The notes under the pieces were generated by a model, which saw only the letters and a list, made by a program, of their open reading frames with translations, had not been told where the DNA came from and ran no database searches. A stretch of DNA of 64,000 bases from assembly GCA_038496675.1 (NCBI GenBank), contig CM076654.1:12258039-12322038 (forward strand). The letters are read 5' to 3'. This document shows, piece by piece, positions 35,614 through 50,500 of the stretch. The stretch comes from Rachycentron canadum. Lineage: Eukaryota > Chordata > Actinopteri > Carangiformes > Rachycentridae. Every line of letters begins with the position of its first letter. Within the stretch, counting starts at the first letter, position 1. The position numbers and the translations under genes were made by a program.

Positions 35614-38600
35614 CTGCAGGAATCAGGGAGAGGATGAGGGGCAAAAGATTTGGTAAATATGGTAATAATTTATATATTGAAAAGTTAGAGATACAGTATA
35701 AAACAGAAACACTGTACTGAAGCTACAAGGCTGCAACAAGCAATGAAAATGTAGGCAAATCTCCTACACCTGAGGGGATTATCACAACAACAACTGATTA
35801 AAAATTAATCGGTCGGTCAATATGTGTCAAAATCAGTAGAAAAAAATATAATAGTTTAGTCAAATACAAGAGACAGGTCCAACAATGACCAGTACAAATC
35901 TCACACTGATAAGTTTCTGTAAAATATTAAAATGAGATAATCAGATTTCAGTTTTACTAATGAAAACAAACAAACAAACAAAAAAAGAAACCACATAATG
36001 CAAGATATACTATACAATGCCAGTTATATAATCTGGTATATGGTGGCCTATTTGGAAAGCTTGAGCACTCTGGTCATGAAATAATCACCTTGAAAAACTT
36101 TCAGACAAAACCCTTTTTACCCTGAGAGGCAAATTGCTGCAGCGTATGCTCATCCTCATACGTAACTTGTACATTTGCAATTACTAAAAAAGTATTCTGA
36201 AAAGGTGAAAAGTGAACAATCTCTGCAGTGCAATGGCGAAAGGATCCCCTTCTATATTACCATTAACCTTTTGGAGAGTAAATGTAATATAGCTTTACTT
36301 TGACTTATAACCTGATACCTGGTTTAAATATATTGTCATACACATGACATCAGACAATATAACAAGGCGGACACAAAAAGAACTTATTACTAAGAGCCTT
36401 GATTACCACATGAAGTGAAATGAGTGAAGTGACTTTATCCTAAATGAAATGTGGTAGATAATCTCTATTTGTTTTCTCAGAAATTTTGCCAGTATGTTCA
36501 TTTCAAACTGTGTCAAACTGAACAAAAATGCATTTTGAAACCACAGTAGAGCAGAGAAATATGTCGGCAACTCCGCGGAGAGGATCGTTTTTTATTGTAA
36601 CGGTAAGAATTACAGCCGCCGAAAGTCAAGGACACAATGGTGGCAGAGGAAAAGTCTAACGATGAGCCATCTGTGACAAAGATCACAACGCTGCTTCAAA
36701 GTGGAAAAGCCATTAAATCTGAGTCTCGTGGGGATAAAAATGGGACTTTCTGTTCCTGTGTAAATCCTGTGATTGGGCTGTTGGCACACTCTGGTACTGT
36801 TTAAACACAACCACAGACATGTACAACACTCCTCTGTTCCTTTCAGTCAGTTTTTCCTCCAACACATTTTATTCTTGTTCCATGCTTCTTTCTCTCACTG
36901 TAAACAGCTAATAAAGCCATTTTCATTACTTCCTTTCTTACTTTGCTTCTTTCCTTCTCACTTCTGTCTGTGTCAGACTCCATCTGTCTGCAGTATGTGA
37001 TAAGGGTTATCCTGCTGTTAGCTGAACTCAATAGCCAAGACCCACCTTTTTGTGTGTCTGTGTGTTTCCACCATTTGTGAAAGTTGTGTGAGGAGTGATG
37101 GCTGTGACGCCAAAGCATGAGTCATACTTTGAAGTCAAACTGACATGATGTGGCAGTCACAAAAGCAGAGGGGATAAAAGACGGTATTTCCTTGTTGGAT
37201 CATTTCATCATGGTCCTTTTGAAGAGTAGATTTTAGCAGAAATGTGGAAGTAAACAACAATTTGGCTAGCTGTTGTTTTTTTTTTTTTTCACCCGCTGAT
37301 CAGGAATAGTCGATGCCCACATTAACAGACGGCATCATGAGCTGGCTGCCTGTCGGGACAATGAGGTGCACTTGTGCCCAATTATCCTCTCACTATCTGC
37401 CTCTGCTCTGCTAGCTGCTGGTAAATGAACCTCCAGACTGAATTATCGAGAAACACCAGGGATAGAGATATTAAGGACGTTATCTTTTGAGTCAGATGCA
37501 AATAGAATATTGCATCCTTACTATTTAGGTGCATAGAATCCAGCAGTATTGCATTTTACACAAAGATTCAAAATGACCGCTATGTGGTGAAAGTGAGTGA
37601 CCAGATGTATTGTTGAGCACCACAATAAGAGAAGACACAGTCACATACAATTAATGTGATTCATTGTCAACGTGATCAGACCTGTTTTATATTTGTATGT
37701 GCTTTCGCATCTTTGAGTCTCAAGGAGATAAGGAGGATGTAATATAAGAGTTTGATTTATTCTGCCAAATCACACTTTAATTAATAGAAATTTCTCAAAA
37801 AAGACCTTGACAGTTTGCTACCCTGTTTGAGTCGAACTTTTATAAATAAACCAATATATTCCATAATAATATTAATATAATTATATTCCAAAACCAAGCA
37901 AAATGCCTAAAGGAAGCATACGGTAAATACACAATAAAACTATTGTGTGTATGTGTCACCTGTCAAGGTTGAGTTTGTGGGCCAGCATCCTCCAGTCATT
38001 GCCTCTGGTCTGCGGTGCATCCAGACTGCCACACAGCTTCTGTCTGATGGATAAAGGAATGCGGAAGGCATTAGGCCCCACTAAGGTTGTGATATTACTG
38101 GCAGGGTCCATCAGGGACGTGTCTATGCATTGGACCTCCTGGAAAGAAAGAAAGAAACTGGTCAAATGTTTAATTCAAAGTGAAACTAGGTTTCTGTGTG
38201 TTGTTGTGTACTCAGAATACTATAGTATAAATTCTGCAGTAAAGGCACAAGAGGGCAGGGATGGATCTATAAAGTATGCACCACAGAGTCTTAAAAGTCA
38301 AATAGGTCATACCGAGTTAAATTCATCACATTTCTACTTCAGATACATCTCTATATTGGTCCTTATGGCAAATATCCTCTCCTTTCTCTCCTTCTGGTCT
38401 TCAGTTTGACCAATTACGGATGAGTCTCCTAATTAATACAAGAGTGAAACGAACACAAAGATCTGCTCCTGCGCACTCTCTCTCTCTCCTCTCACTGTCG
38501 ATCTCTGTTGCTTTCTAAGCCTTCATCCCATTAATCTGCCACTCCTGGGCTGAAAGGAGGCAGCAGTCTAATGAATGTAGCTTGGCAGAGGGAAACAACA

Positions 38601-41600
38601 ACTGCCACTGTTGATGTGAATGATTACTATTTACAGCGTCTACTTAGCCCCAATTTACAGCAGAAAGCTCTCTGCGGCTGGGGAGCAAATGACTGATGCA
38701 AAGAGACATCTCTGTTTCTCTGTTGCAATAATAAATGTTTCAAATCTGCTTTACTTTCCATTGTTCAACATGTTCAACACTGCTGGCTGATCGAGGGTCT
38801 ACACTGTTTTATTTAATGCATTACACACAAAAACCCACTGAATATTGTTTTAGTTTTTCCGCTCTAATTACTGTACATGCCAAACATCCCCCTAGATTAT
38901 TTTGTAAGACAAGACAAGGCCCACATAAAATTAGAACTGATCACTTAGAAAATATTCTGTGTTGTGGCAAAACTGCCAGTGCCCAAAAAGTAGTAATAGG
39001 CAGAGTCGTAGAAATGCAGGATTGGGACATTTCAGTGGGTGATTTTGCACCTCTGACAGTTTAATAACAGCATGAGAAAAGTCACAGAAGCAAATCATCA
39101 CAACTTTTTCAGCTGGATGTGGACTTTACAGACAAGTTGCGAATGAGAAATGATAAGTGACTCACAAACGCCGTGCCCGCAGTAGACTTGGTGGCAGAAG
39201 CAACAGAGAATGTGCCTGCTCATTAAAACTGTGGCAAGTTTAGATTTTTTTTTTATTTTGCCCTAAACTGTTCTCGCTTCATCTACAGTTGATATCCAAA
39301 GTGAAGAATGCTAATTGTTCGTATTTGTAAACAAGAAAAGTTTGCATCTTTGTGTCCTACTGCAGATATTACCCAAAAAGTATCTTTGAGAAAGTTGAGA
39401 AACTTTGTCTCTATTACATGTCCACCTGAGAGCACTCAGCTATATATTGTAATCAGCTTTTAATTGATATCAGCATGAGCTTCAAAAATCTATAGTGCAT
39501 GACCCTGGACTGGATGACATGAAAGTGGTGCAAGGACGGTGGAGACAAGTAGAAAAAGAAAAAGAAAGAGAGGCAGAGCTTGGCATAAACGGTGGAGAAT
39601 GACGACTAACCTTTAATCACATTAAAATATTTTGTGTCTGACAATTAGGATGTATCCAATTAACTGGAGATATAATTCAACACTGATAAGCAGCAACTTA
39701 AAGGTCCACTAGCTACATTTTTTCTAGGTTCAGATCTTGACTTTCATTCTTATTTCACTCAGTGACCAGGACAAGACATGAGCAGCCTTTCATTGCTGCT
39801 GCAACTGTTCCTCTACATTCAGTAAAAAAAAAACCCCAACAAACCAAAAAACTAAATCTATCCATCTTTGTCAGCTTGTCTGGTTAACCAAGGGTTAAAA
39901 AACTAAAGTGCAACGCTATCATCCGTGAACGCCATGGGAGAATTCAAAGCGGTGACACTCCAAAAGAAATGTCTGACCTTCGACCAAAACCATTCACACA
40001 TGGCCACAGACAGACACAACCGCACACACACCCGCAGACACACACATTTGGTGACTTTGTGGTTACATGGCCCAGCGAAATCAAAGATGAGTTATTCCTC
40101 TCGTGTTATGTGACCTCTAGCCCCAGTATGAATGATTGAACAGAGTCACAGAACCACAGCAGGAACCTGACTGACAGAGGAAAACTTGGCGACTTAAGGA
40201 CCTTTAGTACCAGAATGTAAAAGTTAGTACAAGGATATAGAAGGAAGCTGCCCTCTTTCTCCGTGTAACTGTGTGCACTGAATTTCACCTAAGAGTCATC
40301 CACGTACCAAATGCAATAAACTGCGTCTGTGTGGCCGCTTGCATGTGAATTCCTACGGTCATACCTCCTCTAAAGTGTTGCTGAGCTGAAAGATCTGTCC
40401 TTCTCCCTCCACCTGCCGCACACACAGTTTGCAGCTGATCTCTGTGGTGGCTGAGCTCAGTCTCTCCAGGGTGAAGGTGCAGTGAAGAGTTCTCTGACTG
40501 CCGCTCCACACCTGGTAGAACGGGATCTCCTGGAGCATGCACAAACAACAGGCATATTTATGCAAAGACAATGTTTGTACTTTTTTTTTAAAAACACCTT
40601 ATTCACATGAATTTGTCGACTTGAGTAAGCGCAAGAATATACATTCGCACAAAGACTTACCCAGGCGTGTCCTTGTTTGGCTAAACATAGACTGAAGTCA
40701 TACTATGAACTGTGATATTTGCTGTGTGTGTGAAGATTATTTGACACACTGTGTGCAATGCATCTGGTACCTTAAAATGTTTTTTTAGTGTGTATGTGCA
40801 TTTATATCCATCTCACCTGATACTTTGCGATGAGCTTGCTCTTCCAGTGTGTGTGTGGCACGTCATGGATTGACAGTCTCAGATTGTGTGTGCTGTCTTT
40901 AAAGTTCAGAGTCTTTGGCTCGTCCAGAAGTTTCCCTCCCATCTGGGTCTCCATCTGAAGAACCTCCTACACAAAATCCACACAAAAACAATTGCTTCTT
41001 CTTAATCTTGCTCACCGAGCCGTTAATTCTACATACAGCATTAGAGATGGTAGAAAGCCTTTATTTTATCAGGCATAATTACTGCAGACGATGCTGCCTT
41101 GAATACGTGAATGTTGCCTTGCAGCATGGTGAAACACACAACTTGAAACACATCAAAGTTTTCACTGAGATATCATCACACATCTCAGTATGAATATTCC
41201 CTTGGATTTAAGCAAACCTTAGCTCTGCTAACCAAACTGAACCGACGAGACATTTAGATGCTCAGTGATCAACCTTGATTAATAACGCGCCTGCGGTCAA
41301 AGTCCTGCTGATGTGAAATGTGGGGAAATGAAGCAGGCCTTTCATTTAAGACAGGAAAATGAAATGATTTATATTACTTTGATTTAGAGGACGACCTCAA
41401 TGCATCTTGCTCCCAAACGCCGAAGTAAACTAAATTCTGATCATTTAAGATTTTACAGAACATTTATTTTTATTTTACTGCCTCTGTTTTTGCTAAAATA
41501 TCAAGGCAACAATCAGACGTGTGTCCTTGTGTACTCTCCTTATACTCTACCTACCACCTCACTCAGGACACATTCAGAAAGGTGGAGCACATAACAAAGG

Positions 41601-44600
41601 TTTTTGTTTTAATTCACTGTCTTGGTTAATGTAAAACTGATATTTTCCATTTGATGTCTTTGTCCATTTGGTGAAGTAAAGGAAGCTGTTGATTTTACTT
41701 TGCTGTGCTGCAGTTGTTTCAATAATACATTGCACACACAGTCCTGTGGGGGTTTTTGCTCATCATTTTCAAATTGACTTCTGTATATCAACTAAGCCTA
41801 CACCATGAGAGCACAAAGAAAGTATCTGTACTCTATGGACACCCCAGCATGCATAATGATAAACACACACTGATAACATCAACATATTTACATGCTCTTG
41901 AAGTGCCTATGCTTAAATGAGCAAAGCACCCACACACACAAACACACACGCACAGTTATTTTCTGATAGAATAAGTTATCACTGTGACTTCTGATGCCTC
42001 CTACAACCTTTTCACAATAATCAATTCTTCCTTCCCATCATCTTCCTACGTGGCAGCTCCACTGTAGATACACAGCGGAGACTTCTTCTTTGAAACGCCA
42101 ACCGATCAATTATACTACAGAGTCTCCATCATTAAAAAGTTCACCTCTCAACTTTGTTTTCAAGCTACAGTCGCTCGAAATGCGCAAACTGGGTGTGCGT
42201 TGACGTTTGTGTGAGCGTGTGCGTGGCTGTGTGCCGTGCTGACACTTGACTTATTATTGCATGCATAAATTACCAGTGTTAATCTCCCATATCAGATGGT
42301 CCCTCCAGTGCTTTGAATTTGTTTGAATTCTAAAGCATCGCTATTTTGACATTGCTTGACCCTGTTTTGTTTACTGCCTCTTGGCTCATTTCCAGAAGAC
42401 TAGAGGTGAGGAAACTTCTATTTATGACTCCAGACAATCACTTCTATTCAAGCTATAATATATTTTATTTCAAATGCAAATAAGCAAGGAGGAGTTTTAG
42501 CATGGGTGGTTGAAGAGAGAACAAAATTCCTCACAGGACTAAAGAACACAACAATGCACTCAGCCTAAAATATCACACTCTCTCTTCCTCGTTCAAGGCA
42601 CTGGAAAAACATCAACTTTCATAATATGTGTGAATGCATATAGGTTAATTCAATTGATTAAAATGCTATTAAACCAAATAATTATCGGCTTTATGTTTTT
42701 AGTTTCAATAGTTTACCTTGAGTGCATCCTGTGTGTCATCCAGACAATAGACCCTGATGTGATAGTCCAAAGTTGTGCAGGAGACAGGTCCAAAAACAGC
42801 CAGTTTGAGCCTCTTGGCGGCTGCCTTGCCCATTGATTGGCCCACCAGGCAGTAAGTCCCCAGTGTCTCTGTTAAGATGTGACATGCCTCTGAGTCCATC
42901 TGTACATAGCAGGGGGTGGTGAAGTTTTCCTCTCCCACAACAACCACATCCTGTAAGAATCATACACACAAAGTCATACACATTCTTAGACTTGCAGTGT
43001 CATGACTGTCATGCTGAGTCCAAGATGGGTGGCTGAGGCTGGCGTTTTGTGCGTTTTTCAGATAGTGGAGGGTGAATTTACCATGTGAGCCTTTACTCTT
43101 CTCAACTGAAGACAGATAGAGGGCTTTACTGAAGACAGACTACTCTTAAAAATAGGTCTCTACTTCTGTATTATGAGTACATACAATCATATTAATAAAA
43201 AAGCCTATTCATTTCCCAACTGCCGCAACACTTGGCTGATGTCAAAACAAAACTCAACATTTCCACAGAGATTAACATTCACACCTAGATCACCTTAGTG
43301 AGAGTATGTTCCTGTGCTGACAGAGAGTAACTGTGGAAATATAGATTATTCTAAATTTACAGAGTCAGCCACAGTCCAGGGAATCTTGTTTTCTCCCCTT
43401 TTTCTATTTGAGACCAGGCTTTTTTTGTTTGTGCATATCGCTGTCGTTAAAACCTGGCTTTTATTTGAAGACTGGCTTTACTCGAGAATTTACGGACATT
43501 AAGCCACTTTCTGTCTGTTAACATAACAGAACTGGACCTGCCTTTGGAACCATTTCCACTAATGCAAACAGCCGCTGTGTAAGCAAGGTTGTGGTTTATA
43601 CCTAATACATACCTTTGTTGCTATAAACAGGTATTTTCCAATGCAATAGCAGCACTAATGCGTGAAGAGCTGTGCTAACTATATATACATTTATTCTTTA
43701 TTTTTAAGCAAGTCTGACTAAAAAAGGTTGAGTTTGAATGATTTTGGCTTGTGGATCTTTTTAACCAAACAACCAAACAATAAACACTGTGGAACTGCTC
43801 ATGTCAGTTTGGTAATTTGTCTTAATACAGAATGTTTCACCAGTTTGTGAATGTATTCATGACGAGGCGCTGAAATGAAATTTGAATGCATGTCTAGTTG
43901 TACATATGACCTATGAAAGTAGATCATAATGTCCATTAGGAAAATGATGGCACTTGTTCTGAGCCGTTGTCTGTGAACCGTGTTCAATCCCTCTGTGATT
44001 ATCTGGCTCCGCTCTCTGTCACAGCCTGAATTATAGTAAATCCATATGGCTCTTTGGGTCGACGGAAGATGCACAGGCTCGCTGCATTCTTTTCATATGA
44101 CTACTGAATCTTCAATTAGTTGTGCACATATCTATGCTTGTGTGTGTAACAATAGTAATTGAGTATGCATGTCTGTCACACTGTAGCATGGATGTTGTGA
44201 ATGTGTGTGTATGCAAGTGTGCGATGCAAATATTGAGTTTGGAATCACAGTTCGTTCAGTTGTGTTCCTACAGATGTGCTGAATCAATACAAAGTGGTAG
44301 GAAAGCAATATGGCATGAATCTGTTATTACTGGTAATCATAACCGTGGCTGCTCCCCCCTGATGTGAGGGGAATTCAATTACCTTCCTCTCCCTGTGTTG
44401 AGGAAAACTTTCTGATGGGAAATGGGTGTTCTACTGAAATAAGAGAAAAACAAATCGACTTCCTGATGAAATTCCACTTTTCATTTTTCTCGTCTTTACC
44501 CAGTCTGCACCCAACCCCTTTCTCTCCCTCTCTCTCACACACACATGCACAGACAAAGACACACACACAGAATCTTATGCATGGCTAATTGTGCAGAGAC

Positions 44601-47490
44601 ATTGTGTTGAGCTGTGATAAGCAACAGAAGACAGCATACGGGGGCCTTGTAGACACAGTGATGCTGCAAGACAGCCTTATCACCCACACCCACACACAAG
44701 GATACACACATGCACGCGCGGACACAGACACACACGGACAAAGAGATAGACACAGATACACATGTACACAGTCACACACACACAAAATAACAGATTGCTG
44801 AGGTAGAGACTTCATGCTGAGAAACACAGGAGGAGGGAGAGAGAGAAGGGTAGAAAAAAAAGGAGGGATAGAAACATAAGAAGAAAGATGAGAGAAGAGG
44901 AGGATGGCAGGAGCATAACAAATTGCTTCTGATAGGAGTCTTCAACCCCCTACTTTTCTACTAGCCTGTAGGCACTTTCTGTTTACCAAAATTTCCCTCC
45001 TTTTCTTTCCTTTCCTCTCCCTCCCTCACTGCATGTGTAATGCAGGCTACTCCTCAGGGTGAAGTCGATAATGTATGTGTATATGATGTGTATTAATAAT
45101 TTGGTGATGTCTGTGCAGGTGTGAACACATTTGTAAAAAAAAAAAAAAATTCTGGTTAGATCAGTTAAATTCAAAAGCTGCATGCACAGGACACACAAAC
45201 ACAAAAGACACAGTGCACGACACTCACCTCCCATTCTCCCATGGCCAGTTGGTTCTTCAGCTGTATGAGCCAGTCTTCCTGGACATTGTCGGCACAGTGG
45301 TGGATGGTGAGGATCACTGGTCTGGTCAGCAGGGCTCCTGGAGGTCCACAACTCACCACAGGGCTCAGCACCGTCTGGATGTCCTCTACCGGGGGTCTGG
45401 AAAAGACAGATAACACTGAGGTGAAATGATTCTTTAGAAAGGAGCGACAGGGGGGCTGCACTGTTGGCTACCAATTAGTCTGAGCATCAACTGCAGAAAG
45501 CTGTATTGATTTCACTTCTAGTCTGTGCTGTTTAGTCATAATGTTCATATATAGAAAACCTTGGCTGGCATAATGAAAAAAATAAATAAAAAAAAAAGAC
45601 AGGTGGACGGTTACACTAGAGCAGGCCAGACTAGCTTAGAGCAGATGAGAGAATCAGAGAACAAAACAGATCAGAGCGGAGCAGCACAGATTCAATTAGA
45701 GCTTTGTTAGTGTAGTCAGCAGGGCTTCAGATGGGCCTCAGCTGGAGTCAGTAGTTCACAGCTCATGGGCAGAAAATAAATGACTTCTGGTCACAGATTC
45801 ACCTGCGTTTCACAGTGGAAGTGCTGGAACCTGTTGTTATATTTCAGGCTCTTCTACTGTGAGTGTGAGATTATGCGTAGAGAACTCCATCTGTATTTAT
45901 GCCATTTGTAAACTGAAAAGTAAAACCACATCCTTAAACAATACTTGATTTTGAAAAATACATAAGGAAATGACTGGCTGTGTTCTCCTGTGTGATCCAT
46001 TATCCAGTCATTTTCTTCCCTCATATTGCAGAAGATGTGCATTGACTGGGAAAGAGCCCATAAAGATAGAGGAGATGGATCTAAATTTTAAGTGATTTTT
46101 TTTTTTCAGCCCACCTTGTGTCAGGGGGGCACTAATCCTTAGCAGCATTATTGATTCAACTGCTGGAGCTCATTATTGACTCATGAAGGGTTCACATTGG
46201 GTAGGAGAAGCTAACAGATAAAAACAGTATGACTCAAACTGTAACAGCAGCCTTTGATTTTCCCAGCGCCGGGGTCACCCATTAATGAATTATAGTGTTA
46301 TTGATTTGTAATGTTATGTATCTTTTATCACACAAATAGAGGAAATAGATGTTTTAAGTGTGTGCATGTGCGAAAAGAGACATCGGAGGGTTAGATCTTA
46401 ATGAGCCAAACCATATGCATCTGGCTTGGCCAGCGTTTCTGAGGTAAGTCAATGCAGTCATGTGATTTTTCCTTGCCAGCTATTGACTGAGATGAAGAAA
46501 GAGGACAGTGAAGAGGTTTGCTCCTAGAACTACTATAACACACCGCAGGGAGGGGAGGGTGGTTAATTCTTATTGACTACTGTTGATTGAGGGGAAGCTG
46601 GAGTGGATGCATGGGGTAGAATACTTGATCCAAACTGTAACAAGTGTCCTAAAGCTCAGTCAGTGACAAGCTTGTTGGTGCTTTAAATACTTGCTTCACC
46701 AAAACTATTACCATATTTCCTCACATACAGATTACTATTTACGAGCATTGTTGCTCCCAAAAAACAATACAGTGCAGGTGGTTTGTTGTAATTACAACAT
46801 TCAAAAATGTATTTAAAAGACCCAAAAGCAACATATAGTTTGAGAAACAGTGTCCTTTCTGCAATGGATGATGTATAAAACCTACTGCAAACAGTATCTA
46901 TTGAAACCAGGAATAATAGACTCGATAAAAACCGCTGATAGCGTACTGAATGGATTATCCAGTGTAAACTGACCACTGAGTTACCAACAAATTTTCACCA
47001 ACAAAACTCCTCCTCTGTGGTGGAATGTGTGTCAAAAATCACAGAGAAAGATATCTGAAAAACTGGGCAAATAAAACCCAAACTATCTGCATTGCTTTGA
47101 GTGAGAAAATGTTCAGTTCTACAGACATATTTTAAATTTACCACTTGCAGTTACTCTGAATGGTTTAGCTGTGTTAGAGGGGAGAAGAGAGAGGATAGAC
47201 AGGCAGGAAAACAGCACGTCTCCAAAATGAATGAGGGACAGCGATAAGGCAGAACAAACCATCCGGGTAAGCAGTGCACTGATTTTTTAACAAAGTTTTT
47301 TAATGACCATTCATATTTATTTATCAGCCTCTTTATTAAGATACAAACAGAAAATACAGTAAATATGTATACACAAAAAAACCAACCCCACCCCCCTACA
47401 ATTTTCAGAACAAAATTACTTCCACAGTAGTGTCAGATTTTTTTCAGTTTTTTAATCCTGCATACACATTTCCTGTATTTTCTGAGAAAT

Positions 47491-47521
<31 letters not shown>

Positions 47522-50500
47522 TTTACTATATNNNNNNNNNNNNNNNNNNNNNNNNNNNNNNNNNNNNNNNNNNNNNNNNNNNNNNNNNNNNNNNNNNNNN
47601 NNNNNNNNNNNNNNNNNNNNNNNNNNNNNNNNNNNNNNNNNNNNNNNNNNNNNNNNNNNNNNNNNNNNNNNNNNNNNNNNNNNNNNNNNNNNNNNNNNNN
47701 NNNNNNNNNNNNNNNNNNNNNNNNNNNNNNNNNNNNNNNNNNNNNNNNNNNNNNNNNNNNNNNNNNNNNNATATGTATATATATAATATATGTGGTCATT
47801 ATAGCATTGTTAAAACAACAAATGTAATGGTGGCCTAAAATGTTTGCACAGTACTGTGTTGTACAGTACTGACATGCCAATGATGTTATCAACAACATCA
47901 TATCGGCTTTGTGTCCTCCTCCTTGTTTCCTTAAGACAGCTCTACCTCAATCATGCACAGGGTTGGAAGTAGAGGATTATAGTACATATAAGGATTTCTA
48001 TAATCCCAAAAATAGCCACTAATGTGTTAGTTACTGTGGAAACAGTGATCTCTTTACATATGCTTTGAAAAGCTCAGTGTTTGTGTTATTGGATCCATAA
48101 TGTGAAGAGAAATCTGTAGTTGCACTGCAGCAACATAAGTTTCATACATCTGCGTATGAGCTCTACATTTTGTCCAAATTGGGAAACACTGGTTAACTTT
48201 GTAAATTCTGTGAATTATAGTGCAGAGACATTGTGTTGATTATGACGTTAAATTAGCTACAATTAATATGCAGAATATTCCCTTAAAATCTCCTCAATTT
48301 CCAGTCAGGAATTTTAATTCTGGCATTAATCAACCTCTGCTGTATGACTCACCAAAAGAAGGTGTGCACAGATAAACTAAACACTATAAATAATACTGAT
48401 TCATCCCTTTCTGTGCATCCTAAGCCTGTGTCACACTGTGAAAGCCTCCCCATGCAACCTTACAAACAGGTCTGAGAAGCTGCTGCCCAGGAAAAAGAGA
48501 AAGAAACACAGACAAAGGCAAACGAAGAAACAAAAAGAACACAGAGGGAGATGGAGAGATGAAGAGAAAAATGGGGACAAGAGGAAACAGAGAGGCAACA
48601 GAGAGAGAAAAAAAACCCAAAGAAAAGTTGGTAAAATATAGAGACAAAGCTTACCTCAGGCTGTCCTTCCTGTGCACAGTCACATACATCTCGTACACCC
48701 TACCCTGAGGAACAGCACCCGCTGGAACCAACAAACTCACACCTGCAGGAGGGAGGACAGGGGAGCAGGAGGGGTGAAGGTAGAAATTAGTTTTATCCTT
48801 TGATTTATTAATTTAACTGTGCTTGACTGAATTATTGAATTTGAAACCTATTATCACTATATCATTATGATTAATAACTGAACAATCATTTTTAAAGGCA
48901 ACCTGTGTAAAACCTTCTCTTAAATACATCAGGAGAATTGTGCTTCGATGCTTTATAGCTTCTGAGAACTGCTTCCTATCACAGGGTTATATTATTCATT
49001 ATTTTTGCCTTCCTACTGCTTTTTTTTTTTTTTTTCGACTGAAAGTTTCTTTTCTTGAACATCTCAAGGCTGTTTTGTCTGGTATGTGGACTGTGCAGTT
49101 GTCCCTAGATATTTCTCATATGATCATATTTTAGTTAAAAATGGATTTGGTCTTGTTTATATCTATAATAATTCTCATTAGACAGAATTAACATTAATTG
49201 GGTTTGATTTAATTCTTAATTCTCACTATCATCAGCAGTTAATGTAATGTAATGAATTATTATTTGTTAAATTTAATAAGAAAGAAGCCAGAAAATGATG
49301 TTGGATCTAGTCCAATACAAAGGAGTTACTCCTGGTTACTGTAGTATCACTTCACGTCACCTATATGTAGGTTTAGCCATGTGTTTGCAGAAGACTAAGT
49401 TTACCGGAGTTTGGAACAATGAGGTGTCCTCCCTGGTTGTTGAAGGACCCATGCGCTGTGCAGGAAGGGTCTCGTGTTCGGGCTAAGCTCTGGTTGCGGA
49501 TGTTCATGGTGTCACTGTTATCCAACAGGGACTGTGTGACCTAGGAATCAAAATGCAGCAGTGAGAGTGTTGATAAAAAAGAAAGAAAGAATAATAAAGT
49601 ATAACTTTATTGATCAGCAAATACTTGAATTGTGAAGGACTCAAAACTTACTGTTGACTCAAGGTCTGATTTGGCTGAGCAATAGTGTTATATAGCAGTA
49701 GAGATGCAGCTGACTAAGAAATCTTTTATTTCTTTACATTATTTCTTTTGTACCTCTACATAAGAAAATATTTAATGGATACATAACACTTATGGCAAAC
49801 AATATGAAAAATCCTTGGGACGCTAATAAAAGTATATACTAGTGAAAGTCTAATAAAGATAAGAAAGTCATTTCTTTTGAGTGGTTCATGCGAATGAGCT
49901 CTACATTCTACATTATCTTTTCACCTACACCTATACAGTTAGTGTATACTACTATGCGCACTCATATATAAAAGACAACTGCACCTATATACTAAGGAGG
50001 CTGAAAGACATAGATATATACATAAGCAGAAAATCAATGGGGTGTGGTTTGAAAGATGCACATGCTCTGAAAGACTTGATGTTAAGTGTTATAAAGATAT
50101 ATCCATAAGAAACCAAAAGTTCAAGCAGCTCTGTGTAGTTTCTTTTTTGCTGGGTTGATGAAAGCAAGAACTGAACAGGGAATATGTTAATGCTCCGTTT
50201 TGAATTTCACTGCAGTTATCAAGGTTTTTCTGTATGTTTTCTTTGTAACCACTAACTAAAATGCTACAGGGAAGATCTGCATCTGCCTGGAAGCACTGCC
50301 ATAGGGCTGAACTGGCAGGCTGCGAGAAGAGGACAGATTTACAATAGACCTATGAAATCACCTTAGGGTAAGTGGTAAAATATGACCTTCTTTGCATTTC
50401 TTCATCGAAATGACCGATGTGAGATGGTAAAATAGGACTTAACATTCAGTAGTTCGCTCCAACATGACAAAAAAACAACAAGAATTTGCTTCAATGTGTT

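Larger units (their letters stand above)
45397..48654 (-). other. unc5c: unc5c intron with assembly gap
   Basis: 3.3-kb intron containing a TA microsatellite and a 239-N gap (47532-47770), and a purine-rich stretch near 48480-48640. Blocks at 46120-46260 and 46380-46520 look less repetitive than the surroundings. Confidence 0.8.

Noticed and set aside
35340..35720. 126-codon + strand frame
   Set aside because: Antisense shadow of the last unc5c exon.
37945..38409. 154-codon + strand frame
   Set aside because: Antisense shadow of the unc5c death-domain exon.
44983..45474. 163-codon minus-strand frame
   Set aside because: Out-of-frame reading over the unc5c ZU5 exon; the true frame is the one giving SCGPPGALLTRPV.
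47430..47901. Open frames across the third gap
   Set aside because: Composed of Ns and TA repeats.
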